A stretch of DNA of 25,239 nt from the NCBI GenBank assembly GCA_003427395.1, contig BFEA01000512.1:811116-836354 (forward strand), read 5' to 3'. This document shows positions 9,599 to 18,512 of the stretch, piece by piece (position 1 is the first letter of the stretch; every line of letters starts with the position of its first letter). Source of the stretch: Chara braunii (Eukaryota > Streptophyta > Charophyceae > Charales > Characeae). A program made the position numbers and the translations under genes. Below the pieces are notes generated by a model, which was not told the origin of the DNA, ran no database searches, and was given only the letters and a program-made list of their open reading frames with translations.

Positions 9599-9779
9599 CC
9601 GGAGGTCATCTACAGTTGTGTACCCTACAGGCTGGCGATGAGAGCAAGTTTCTCATCCCCGTCCACCTGATTACGCTTGATGTAGTGCCACACCAGGTGT
9701 TGTGCAGCGCGGTTCAGTTGCTCTGCTTGGCCATTTGCCTCTTGGTGGTTCCCGGAGGTCATCTACAGTTGTGTACCCT
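9599..9779 (-). repeat. Remnant of a 153-bp tandem duplication in nested integrase
   Basis: 9599-9626 equals 9752-9779 (28 bp identical), and 9627-9745 is the inverted counterpart of 2788-2907. In the pre-inversion order these form two adjacent direct copies of about 153 bp covering the integrase catalytic-Glu region. The inversion breakpoint fell in the first copy. The copies differ at CCCAGAGG versus CCAAGAGG. Confidence 0.7.
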
Positions 9780-10925
9780 GTTCTGCAGCTGCAGCCTTCC
9801 ATAATTCACTTGTGAATCTGACATCCCTGTCACTAACAATAGACTTAGGAAGCCCAAACTCCCTAACCCAGTTCTCCTTGAACAGTCTAATCACATACTT
9901 CGTTTTGGATGTCGCAGGCATAGCGACTAACCTAGCATACTTACTAAACCTATCCACAATGACATAGATATAATGCATTCCATTCTTGTTGGTGACCAGT
10001 GTGTCCATGAAGTCCATAGACAGGCTCTCACCGGGCCTTTCTGAAATCAGAAGGGGCTTGAGAAGCCGAAGAGGGGACTGTGTACGTGGCTTGTCTCTCT
10101 GACATACCTGACAAGTCCCCACGTACAGCTTGGCGTCTCTCATCATTGTGGGCCACCAGAACTGCTGCAGCAAGTTGGCTGCAGTCTTTTTATAACCAAA
10201 AAAATATCTTGTGGCATCGTGACCCTCACCTAGAAATAAACTACGCAAAGACTCCCGATTGGGCACACACAAACGTTTATTCCCGGCCTTCTCAAGGAAC
10301 AGCAGGCCGTTGACCAACTCAAACTTGGCTGAAGTCGCTTTGTCCTTCGCCTCGAGTCTACGTATGATCTTGGCCATAAACGGATCCTCACGATAGGCTT
10401 CCACCAAAGAACGAGTAACATCATCCGCAAGCCCAAACTCAGTGATCAACGCACCCGAGAAATATCGCCTACGCGACAACGCATCAGCAACTTCGTTGTC
10501 CTCATCGTTGAGATACTGGGGTTCGAAGTCATACTGCTCAATGACTTCGATCCAGCGTTTCAGCGCATCAGAGAGCACAGGCTGGGTTCTCATCCACCTC
10601 AGGGTCTGATGATCATTCCTGGCGTAGAAAAACCACCAAACGAGGTAATGCCTCCAATGGGTTAGCGCTTTATAGACCGCATAGAGCTCTTTCTCATAGG
10701 TGGACTTAGCCAACTTCTGAGAGGGCATCTTTTTGGACACGTACTCTACAGGCCTCAACTTTGGCCCCTCCTGCTGCGCGAGCACGACGCCTATGCCATA
10801 TTGGCTAGCATCCGTGGTGACTATAAACGACTTGCTAGGATCAGAAAGATTCAAGACCTCAGTGTGTGTCAAAGCATGCTTCAGGTGTTTGAAGGCAGCC
10901 TCACACCTGTCTGTCCACTCCCATG
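9627..10925 (-). pseudogene. Nested element RNase H and integrase N-half
   Basis: The best-preserved frame in the window (369 residues from 10872, open upstream to about 10925 in the RT connection). RNase H acidic residues are intact: TTDAS (D21), E62, D87 in NDHQTL and D130 in VADALSR. The integrase zinc region has H218, C254 and C257, but the second His is lost (RYFFGYKK against GHFGY in the outer copy). Catalytic Asps are D287 (SMDFMDTL) and D348 (VSDRDVRF). TAG at 9763-9765 replaces the Gln (CAA) of the outer copy just before the catalytic Glu. The YLVWWFFYARN stretch departs from the outer copy's YPLGRFSYLRSD. The remainder continues at 2788-3627 on the opposite strand. Confidence 0.9.
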
Positions 10926-11205
10926 GGGTGGATCTAAAGTCCGGGTACCATCAGATTGCAATCCGGCCCGAGGATCAACACAAAACCGCATTTCAGACCA
11001 GGTATGGTCTGTACGAGTTTGGGGTGATGCCTTTCGGCCTTTGCAATGCTCCTTGCACCTTTCAGCACGTGATGAATCGGATTTTTCATGACTACTTAGA
11101 CACGTTTGTCATCGTGTACGATGAGCATGTCGCTCACCTAAATAAGGTTCTCGGCCTCCTTCGGCAACACAAGTTCAAGATAGACGGGGAGAAGTGTGAG
11201 TTTGG
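10926..11205 (+). pseudogene. Inverted middle segment of nested reverse transcriptase, YLDD deleted
   Basis: Lies on the + strand between two minus-strand parts of the same RT. It encodes [44 protein letters not shown] and then directly [16 protein letters not shown], ending at EKCEFG. Compared with the outer copy, about 13 residues containing the YLDD catalytic motif are missing in frame at about 11119. Flanking RT is also missing on both sides: about 20 residues before DLKSGY and about 70 after EKCEFG. This is a local inversion with loss of DNA at both ends. Confidence 0.85.
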
Positions 11206-11655
11206 CCTCTCGGTTCTTGACAGTGATGGCATTGAGGCCCCTATAGTCAATGCACATCCTCAAAGTTGCCCCCTTCTTTGGTACAAATAGGACTGAAGAT
11301 CCATAAGGGGGGACACTCGGCCAGATCCAACCCTTCTCTACGAGTTCCTTGAGTTGCCGGCGGAGCTCATCAAGCTTGCTTGGAGACATCCGATAGATCC
11401 TACCCTTTGGAATACTAGATCCTGGGATAATCTCTAACGCGTGGACAACCTCCTTCTCAACAACCCCTTTCGGCTTTTCAAATAGATCAGGGTATTTAGC
11501 GACTACTCCCTCTATCTCCGACGACATTTTCATTGGCTCACCTGCTACAGAGACATAAACTAGATACATACCCTCCTTCGGATTTTGCTTATAATAATTA
11601 TAGAATGCAACCGCACACATGCATCCGCAGGACTCGTTCAGACTACTAGCCTTAA
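11206..11655 (-). pseudogene. Nested element reverse transcriptase, N-terminal part
   Basis: Encodes [57 protein letters not shown] and [17 protein letters not shown], colinear with outer RT residues about 30-166. Homology stops abruptly at 11205/11206, where the inverted segment begins. Residues after NRE on this strand are read from the back of the inverted piece and are not RT. A stop (TAA) lies upstream near 11663, between protease and RT. The palm active site is not in this part. Confidence 0.87.
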
Positions 11656-12290
11656 ACTTACATTAATTTGGCGGTCCCCCCACCTGGCAAAATGTGCTTG
11701 ACCACTTTTGGTCCCAGTCAAACTGGGGCTGTGCAACCGGAAGATAGTACATACCCAACAAAATGTCCATTGGTCCATTGGGAGATCATCGCTGACTAGG
11801 AACGAGACGCGATGTCTCAGTTCCCCTCGCACGTCCGGGAAACAACACTCAACGTCCTGAAGGTAGTCGTTGACTACCATGCGCTGTTTGTTGGCACAAC
11901 TTAACTCCACACGTCGACTCAGGTGCTGCACTCGCCCGTGTAAGCGCAACCTCTCAACGCACGCGCGACTAATGAAATTTTGTGTCGAGCAAGTGTCATA
12001 ATAGGCACCGGCCTTGCGGCCGCCGATGCCTACCTCGCTGACCAACATCTCACTCCTAGGAGCTTTAGCCAATGTCGTCCAAGAAGCTAGCGGGTCTGAT
12101 GTAGACCACTCCTCCTCTAGCTCCTCTAAGGACTCGAACACATTCATCGAACAAACGCTTGATGGGTCTGAATGTATCCGCGGGATGACAATGGAATCAG
12201 TAGCTTGGGCCATCACTCGAGATGGTGAGGGTGTGTCCACCACCTCGACCCTAGCAGGAACAACTACTATTCCTACTGGTCCGACGCGTT
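11656..12290 (-). pseudogene. Nested element aspartic protease and linker, DTG changed to DTC
   Basis: Begins downstream of GPVGIVVV, as in the outer copy. It has the SLEELEEEW linker and the protease core VGIGGRKAGAYYDTCSTQNFISRACVERL. The catalytic Asp is D83 of the frame starting at 12243. The Gly of DTG is Cys (codons 11989-11997). Cys-Phe-rich drift near the C-terminal end (QWTFCWVCTIF) against DMLLGMYY in the outer copy shows a frameshift at about 11770. The gene lies between the gag zinc knuckle and RT as expected. Confidence 0.8.
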
Positions 12291-12655
12291 TCTGGGAGCA
12301 GTGCCAGAACTACTGGCCACGTCGCTACCTACGGGAGCGGAGGATCCCAACGCCTACCCCATCGTAGGCGGGATCTTCTCGGTCACCTTCTTGTTCCGAC
12401 ACTTAAACTAATTATGGCCATATTGGCCACATCAGCTACAAGCCTGCCGGGTGTACCGATCTCTCCACACGAGACCCGCTGTGAGGAAACCCAGGGAGGC
12501 CATTCGCTGAAGCCAGGGGCTACAACACCTGTCACTCGCTATACCCGCTTCAGAGGTCCTCAGCGACCAGTAGGTTGTTGGTTTCGACACTGACCTCCTA
12601 CACAACCATTATGAGTGTCATGCTCGAAGTCCTTCACTGCCTGTGGGGCTGTGAT
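12291..12655 (-). pseudogene. Degenerate gag 3' end with zinc knuckle (nested or related copy)
   Basis: Minus strand encodes VWRDRYTRQAC then CGQYGH and a closing Cys with CCHC spacing (C-x2-C-x4-H-x4-C), interrupted by TGA and TAG. All four zinc ligands are present, unlike the outer copy, which has Arg at the first. Upstream, RVTGVV...PPW resembles KVTGRR...SPW at about 15460-15540, so this part of gag appears twice, diverged, on either side of the insert at 12656-15388. The boundary near 12655 is approximate. Confidence 0.6.
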
Positions 12656-13322
12656 AAGATTAAGTAATCTGAAATGGATCGTCGATGATCACCTTAGTTA
12701 AGCCGGAGAGTATCTCGCGGGCTCAATCTGCAAGGGATGCTAGGGACCGCCAAGCCATCAAAATGCAAGGGTTTAGGATGCCGTTTCATGCTACAAAATT
12801 TTTAGAGGGTTCGTTAGAACAAACTCTGTGAAATTTGAATCAATCAATGTCTTTTTCAAAGTAAGAGCCGAACAATCACACAGCCATTACTCACAAGAAG
12901 TGGAGCATCAGTTTGATTCACCAGAATCCGAAGTTGCGGCTAAATTCACTTTCGCCGCCCTCGGAGTGTGTCAAGCGCCATTTCGGGTTTGAAGCTGCCG
13001 CTTGGTATTGGCATTTTGTTGATGTGGTTTGGTTATTTCTATTCGTATCTATTTATTGTTGGGGGGGTAATTAACACTTACTACCCCAAAACCCGGGGAC
13101 GCGTGTCAAAGGGCTCGCAAGAGCTGGGTCCCCGACCGAAGGCGCTTCCCAAAAAAAAGACTCAAAAGAACCATGTTTCAGCAACAGCCATTCACAGGCT
13201 TGTTCGACTCATCTGCCAAAGTGCACGTGCGTGCCAACAACTGAAATGCTTGCCACATCGGGGAGACCGTTGATACCACTGAAAGTAAGCCCCTTCCGTC
13301 GGCGGCGAGTTGCCTGATTTAG

Positions 13323-13468
13323 CAAGGCACTAAAAGCAAAAGCTCTCTTCAGCAGCGGCTGCCTGTTGTGAGATCACCATAAATAAACACTTCCGCCGGC
13401 GGCAGCCAGCCTCACTGGCTGATCACCGTAAATAACACCCCCGCCAGCAGCGAGCAGTCTGGTCGACA
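13323..13468 (+). repeat. Three degenerate 49-bp tandem repeats
   Basis: GATCACC recurs at 13372, 13421 and 13469. The units between share a TAAATAA...CCGCC-GC-GC-GC core followed by a C/T-G-rich stretch. The first unit (13323-13371) is more diverged, with CTTCCGTCGGCGGCGAG just upstream. No function is apparent. Confidence 0.6.
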
Positions 13469-13548
13469 GATCACCGTTTGATCATAGCTTCTCACGCAGC
13501 GCACGTAAGGGGAAACGTGGGCTGCCTCCTTTTCCCCCAACAGGGCCG

Positions 13549-13575
13549 CTCTCTCTCTCTCTCTCTCTCTCTCTN

Positions 13576-13635
<60 letters not shown>
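13549..13635. repeat. (CT)n microsatellite with one N
   Basis: About 43 CT units, with an undetermined base at 13575, followed by GTCTGTCTGT. Open frames across it encode only Ser-Leu or Arg-Glu repeats and are not genes. It would form a very strong polypyrimidine tract upstream of the AG at 13751-13752. Confidence 0.95.
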
Positions 13636-13639
<4 letters not shown>

Positions 13640-13752
13640 GTCTGTGCACAGTCTCTCCCTCTTTCTCACTCTCTCACTCACTCACCTACTCCACGGATTT
13701 GGGGGAGGGAGACTCCATCTCACTGCAGCTCCCACGCACGCCATGACCTCAG

Positions 13753-14064
13753 CCCGCTTCCTCACGCGAACAGGCACGATCCAACACCGTCTCCGCTGCA
13801 GTCTTCTGGTCCGCCTTCCGGTCGCACTGGCTCGCTGCGTTCCCTCTTGACCCAGTTCGCGCGCTGCAGTCCCTGTTCTCCCTGGTCGCCCAGCTGCCGA
13901 ATGTCCCCTGTACTCCGTTGTTCCGCCCTATATCCCATGGTACCAGAGGCGGCTGGCCTGGCCCTGGCCTCAACGGACCGAAGGTACCTGGCCAGGCCAC
14001 CGCGCCAGCGCGGTCCATGCAAGCCCAACAGCACCAGCAGGGAATGCTGCAGAAATCTCAGTAA
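13753..14064 (+). pseudogene. Exon-like open frame, possible captured terminal exon of a host gene
   Basis: Without any start codon, this + frame is open from TGA at 13744 to TAA at 14062-14064. A candidate acceptor CTCAG lies at 13748-13752 behind a long pyrimidine tract. The 103 codons are strongly GC3-biased and the peptide looks natural: SAAVFWSAFRSHWLAAFPLD, then RALQSLFSLVAQLPNVP, a Gly/Pro-rich segment and a Gln-rich end (MQAQQHQQGMLQKSQ, then stop). I do not recognise the family. Because it sits inside an insert within a retrotransposon gag, it is more likely a transduced gene fragment than an active gene. A candidate donor GTAAGG at 13505 could define an upstream intron of about 248 bp, but no upstream exon is identifiable. 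An antisense frame (13762-14484) overlaps and looks less protein-like. Confidence 0.4.
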
Positions 14065-14896
14065 GGCACAAGCACCCCGAGTCAAGGAAAAAAGGGCCTC
14101 TTTAGGGCCAACGTGGACGCCAGGTGTCTCGGGGTACACAAGTGAGCCGTGACAGCAGCATCGCGCGGCAACATCCTGAGTAATTCGTAGCAGTTCCACA
14201 ATATGCGTTCCAATGCCGAATCTGTGACCATTACACAACCTAATTGGATCAGCTGCCCCATAATATGCTGCTTCAGTCCCATGCCTATGTCCGAGCCTGA
14301 TAAACAGGAACAAGCCGCAGTAAGCTACCCCCTTTACCATTACCATACCAGTGCAGAACCAACCAATGTCAATTACCGTGTTATGCAGCAACATCGAACC
14401 AGCAACCCAACCAAGGTACCGTGCCTGCACGAAACCTGTGACCATACCAAAATAGTGGCGTAGCGCGGCGACAATCCGGTACAAAACCGAGTTGGTGACA
14501 AAGGAGCGAGGCGCAACAGTCCCGAACTAGACCGGTGTACCATATCAGGAAATGCCAATCATCGAACGACCCAGTATAGTACTGGCCCCGAACCAGCGTT
14601 CCGGTCTGTTCCGATCCAGTCGTCGTACCATCAATGCAGAATGTTGTACCATGAGGCAAAAGACCCATGCCAATATTAAACAGACGACCGTACCGTACCA
14701 GTTCCGAACCGGTGTGCCGTGCTCACTCCAAACCGTGTCGCCCTAACTCAAAAATCAGTCCCACTCACTCAATACACCCGGGTTAATGCAAGGGCAGTAA
14801 TCAAATCAATCAGGCAAAATCACGCATGGGTTCATAATTATCGGAAACTCGCACGGATCAACGGTCTCGGGGTAAATAAATAATTCCGGGCAAAGT

Positions 14897-15162
14897 TTCA
14901 TCAAAAATAAATTCTGATAAAAATTAATCAAATAACAATTAATCATTTGTTATCTATTCTTTTATTATTTTTATTTCTTTCGAGCATTATTAATTTTGCT
15001 ATTGGAATTAATGAAAATAGAGAACAATTTTATCAAGGATGAATTCCGATGAAACTTAATTAAATAGCAAATATTTCGTTATTTTCCTCCCTTTTATCAT
15101 TTTTAATTCTTTTCCTCAGTTTTACTTTTGTTATTAAAATTAATGAAAATTGAGGGTCCAAT
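14897..15162 (+). repeat. A/T-rich diverged tandem duplication (about 132-bp units)
   Basis: Two copies (about 14897-15028 and 15029-15162) share, in the same order, TCAA..ATGAATTC-GAT, AATTAAT-AAATA, TTATTTT, TTATCAT/TTATTAT, TTTTAATTC, and AATTAATGAAAAT-GAG. Divergence is substantial, so the duplication is old. It lies near the right edge of the insert in nested gag. No coding. Confidence 0.65.
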
Positions 15163-15388
15163 TCCTCGTCAATTGTTGAGTGTAAAAGCGGGGCGCCAAG
15201 CCTTAATCCCATACCGCCGCTCCGCAGTTGCCGCTTCGGGAACAGCCTCGCAACGAACGAAAATAGAAGATGTCAAGCGTGGCTTACGCGGCTGTTCATC
15301 ATGCTGATTTCAAGGGTCAATTTCTATAATCGATGGGGGGGGATTTTAGGGATCCCTTCCCCACCCCTAATTTTTCCCGATAGGGCTG

Positions 15389-17233
15389 ATGAAAGTGCGG
15401 GTTGATCCTTCCCTAGGCACTCAACCCAAGGCCCAATCCTTTGAATTTCGGGTGGTCGACGGGCCTGCGGCCGCCCGACACCGCTTTCTCCCATGGAGAA
15501 GCGTTCGGGTCAACTTGACTCCTAGACCAGGAACCTCCACGACGTCTACCAGTCACCTTACCTTTTTGGAGAGAGGCATCGACAGTTCCACCCCCTGAAA
15601 CTTCTATGCTGCCTACCTCTGAACCCACTCCCGCCTGGAAGTCATTTTCCAACTCGATGGTAGAACCATCGTTGTCAACGAACACGATGCGACCCTTCGC
15701 CTTCCAGTTGGGAGGCAGTGACTTCTTCCTACCGTCTGTTGTGGGTGTTTGTCCATGCCCTATCTTTGCCTCCAGGTCTAGAGCCTTCTTGCTGAATGAG
15801 GGGAAGTTGTGCATGTTGATGTTGGCCTCACCTGCCAACTGATTCCGGAGAGGCATAGGAAAACATCTAAGGTAGGAGGTGAGTAAAACTTGGGGGTCGT
15901 AGCGCACCCAGGGACACAGATCAGACGCTCTACTGCCCTCTCTTACTAACTTAACTATCTATGGTTCAGAGTAAGGATCGCGTCAGTGGCCTTCTAAGCC
16001 TCCTGAGGATTGTGCCACATGTCTTCCACCAGTTTCAAGAAGTCATCCAGTTTCTGGTTGACTGCCCAAGCGCGGAAGTCATGCCCGTATCCCTGTAGTT
16101 GCACTAAACCCACTCAACCATCTTGTTGCACTCCCCTTTAAATAGGAGGCATCCACAAGCACTTCCTCGTGCGGCAAGGTCAGTTTACACTTGACATAGA
16201 CCGGCACTGACCTCAACCATGTGTCAAGGTCTTCGCCCCTCTTGTCCCCTGAAAAGGGTTTGGGCGAGGCGATGGCCATCTTTTGAACCCATGGTGTTTG
16301 TCCCGGCACCTGTCCCACTCCAGGTTGTGGACCTTGGGGAACAGGCTGCTGCACTTGCTGCTGCTCGGGCTGTGTGCCCTGCGGCTGTGCAGGTTGCGAG
16401 ACAGCAGGCTGCCCCGTAACGGCAACCTGCGACGGAGGTTGGGAGTACACTGTCTGTACAGGAATCTGTACACCAGGACCTGCTGAGAACCCTCTTGTTA
16501 GCGACATTCCTAGGGAAGCGGCTTGGACCGATGCTGGAGAGACATATGGGGATACCCCAATCACCGATGGGACAAAAGGAGGAGGATGCACAATGGGCCA
16601 GGCACTGGGCCCAGACGGTGATGGTGCTGATTGCGCTCGCCTGACTAGTACGGCCCGACTTTGCTGAATGTCCTGAAGGAGAGCCTTCTGGAGGTCCTGC
16701 ATTTCTATTACATCTAGCAGGACGGACCATAGGGTCCTCACATCGTTATCCATGTTCGTAAAGTCCATCTCCTCTAACTTGCTAACGTCCGCTTGTCTCC
16801 ACTGCATCTTGGCTCTTCTTCTAACCATCTTCTCTTTTTCTGCCTTAATCTCTCCTAACGCCTGCTGTAGCTGTGCCTCGCGAATAGCTGCTCGCTGCAT
16901 GGCGACCTCCTCGGGCTTCGACACTATTGGCTGGCTTGCCATGACGCCAGTGGACTGACTCAAGGTTTGTGCGACCATTGACCCTACAAAACTTGAACCA
17001 CTAGCTTGAGAGCTTTGTTGCGCAGCAGATGCCATGACTGCTGAAGTAGCGGCCTCGCTCACGAATGCCCTGCTTGCCTTTGCGGCCCTAGCCCTCCGCT
17101 GCTGCTGCTGTCTCTCCCTCTGTTGGCGGAACAAATATCTGTCACCCTCTAGTCCTAATGCCAAATGAGCTATCGGTCGTCTTGCCGATCAGAAGATCCT
17201 ATCGTCCTCTCTAGTGTCCGCCCTGTCGCTCAT
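15389..17233 (-). pseudogene. Nested element gag
   Basis: The start is ATG at 17233 (MSDRADTREDDRIF), aligned with the outer MSEVVSSEEE. A TGA at 17189-17191 stops it at codon 15, and the frame then stays open for 361 residues from 17164. It contains Arg/Gln-rich and Ala/Ser-rich N-terminal stretches, a coiled-coil-like segment (about 85-130), a Pro/Gln/Val-rich linker (about 180-290) and the gag domain (SPKPFSGDKRGEDLDTWLR from about 300, KGSATRWLSGF about 343). A frameshift at about 16105 leads to a damaged stretch with several stops, including TAG at 15994-15996 where the outer copy has CAA. A 164-residue frame (15413-15907) then resumes with the SYLRCFPMPLRNQL region. Homology ends near 15390 at the insert. 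Confidence 0.83.
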
Positions 17234-18498
17234 AGGCTACAACACTGTGCATTGTCTGCACTAGGTCACTCTCGATGCCTACCACAACATGATGTACAAA
17301 CCGATTTAAAATAATTAAATAATTAATCGGTGGCTAAATCAGAGTATATACATTTGGGTCCAACAGGTAAGTTCAAATTCCTACAAACAAAACTATTTTG
17401 ACTTTGACTAGTTCACAAACAGAAAGCATAATAAACAGTAAACAGTTCTAACTATGTTGTTCGTCAGATGTTAATGGTTGTACATGTAACTAAAAATAAA
17501 ATAAAATAGAATCATCTGCTGGGTCTGTTTGCAGAATGGAATCTTGCCCGAACTTACCGTCTAAAATCTACCCGTCCCTCACTTCTTCCTAAATGTCTCT
17601 TGTCGGCAGCGTGCCTGAGCAATCCGGAACAGCATGTGTCTAAGGTGTGCACACAGCCCACCCCTATGCCCCGAGCCCTGCTGAGCTGGCCAGCCCTGCA
17701 CTGTCTTTATCCTCGCGTGCAGCGAGCCTTACACCGACCGATTGGCTGAGCAAGAGATGTTTTTATGGATGCCCCCGGAAGTCCTCATGAATTCTTTAAC
17801 GTCGCAAACAAGACAACGATCACAGCCTATGGAAGGTCCCCTCCGGTACTTATTTATAGACGTCCGGAACTCGTCTTTCCCATAGGGCTGGCCTGCCCCT
17901 CAGAACCCCTCTATAGCGCAGCGAGCAGACAAAGGACAAAGCAACAAAGCATGCGTGCTCTAGTCCCGCTGGGTTGGCATGGTGACCGTGACCCAGTGCT
18001 TCATCCAGGGCCCTTCACATAGCATCGCCCTCTCCTTCCAGATGCTCCACGTGAACACTAACGACTCTCGAGGTTGAGCGCATTCGACTCCTCACATGAG
18101 AGGACTCTCAAGACATAACACATCCTCACGGTAAGAAATGTCGAAGAGGGTAGATAAGGTTAGGTGCAACGTACCTCAAATTAGCTGCCCCCAACCACAG
18201 ATATTCTCACCAGATGACCCGATGCTGATTGTGATGACCAATCGCTGCTTCGGCACAACCAGCATTGCACCGCCGTTCCACCTCAACATCAATCGCACAT
18301 CGGATAGTTCTCATCACACTGCGAACACCCAATAATCACCACATATTAGCCTTCCTGGCGATACCCCTCTTCTCCTGGGTCGCCTTACTTGCCTTCGCCC
18401 TCCTCACTACACACATCCCACGGCCGCTCACTCAACAGACCGCGTGCATGTACTGCTTAGACAGAAGACAAGCGCCAGATGAGCGCACCATACCACAA
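17234..18498 (-). other. Nested element leader, expanded by about 0.85 kb
   Basis: The PBS-proximal part (about 18100-18498) aligns with the outer leader. Between about 17245 and 18095 there is sequence with no counterpart in the outer element, A/T-rich at 17290-17520. It could be a secondary insertion or family-specific leader. I see no coding region or terminal repeats in it. Confidence 0.55.
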
Positions 18499-18509
18499 CT
18501 CAGATACCA
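18499..18509 (-). other. Primer-binding site of nested element (initiator tRNA-Met)
   Basis: Minus strand TGGTATCTGAG, three bases (ATT) after the LTR end at 18513. It has one mismatch to the plant initiator tRNA-Met complement. Marks the LTR at 18513-19435 as the nested 5' LTR and its polarity as minus. Confidence 0.82.
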
Positions 18510-18512
18510 AAT

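Larger units (their letters stand above)
12656..15388. other. Unrelated insert of about 2.7 kb within nested gag
   Basis: Homology to gag ends near 12655 and resumes near 15390. The block holds degenerate 49-bp repeats, a CT microsatellite with one undetermined base (13575), an exon-like frame (13753-14064), a stretch rich in GTACC/CCGAAC motifs (about 14340-14720), and an A/T-rich tandem duplication. I see no LTR, TIR or transposase, so its origin is undetermined. Confidence 0.6.

Noticed and set aside
13412-14152. Frames running through the CT microsatellite (Ser-Leu or Arg-Glu repeats)
   Set aside because: Pure consequence of the dinucleotide repeat, including one undetermined base.
13762-14484. 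240-codon minus-strand frame
   Set aside because: No recognisable domain and an unnatural mix of residues. It overlaps the more protein-like + frame at 13753-14064, so it is probably an antisense shadow in GC-rich DNA.
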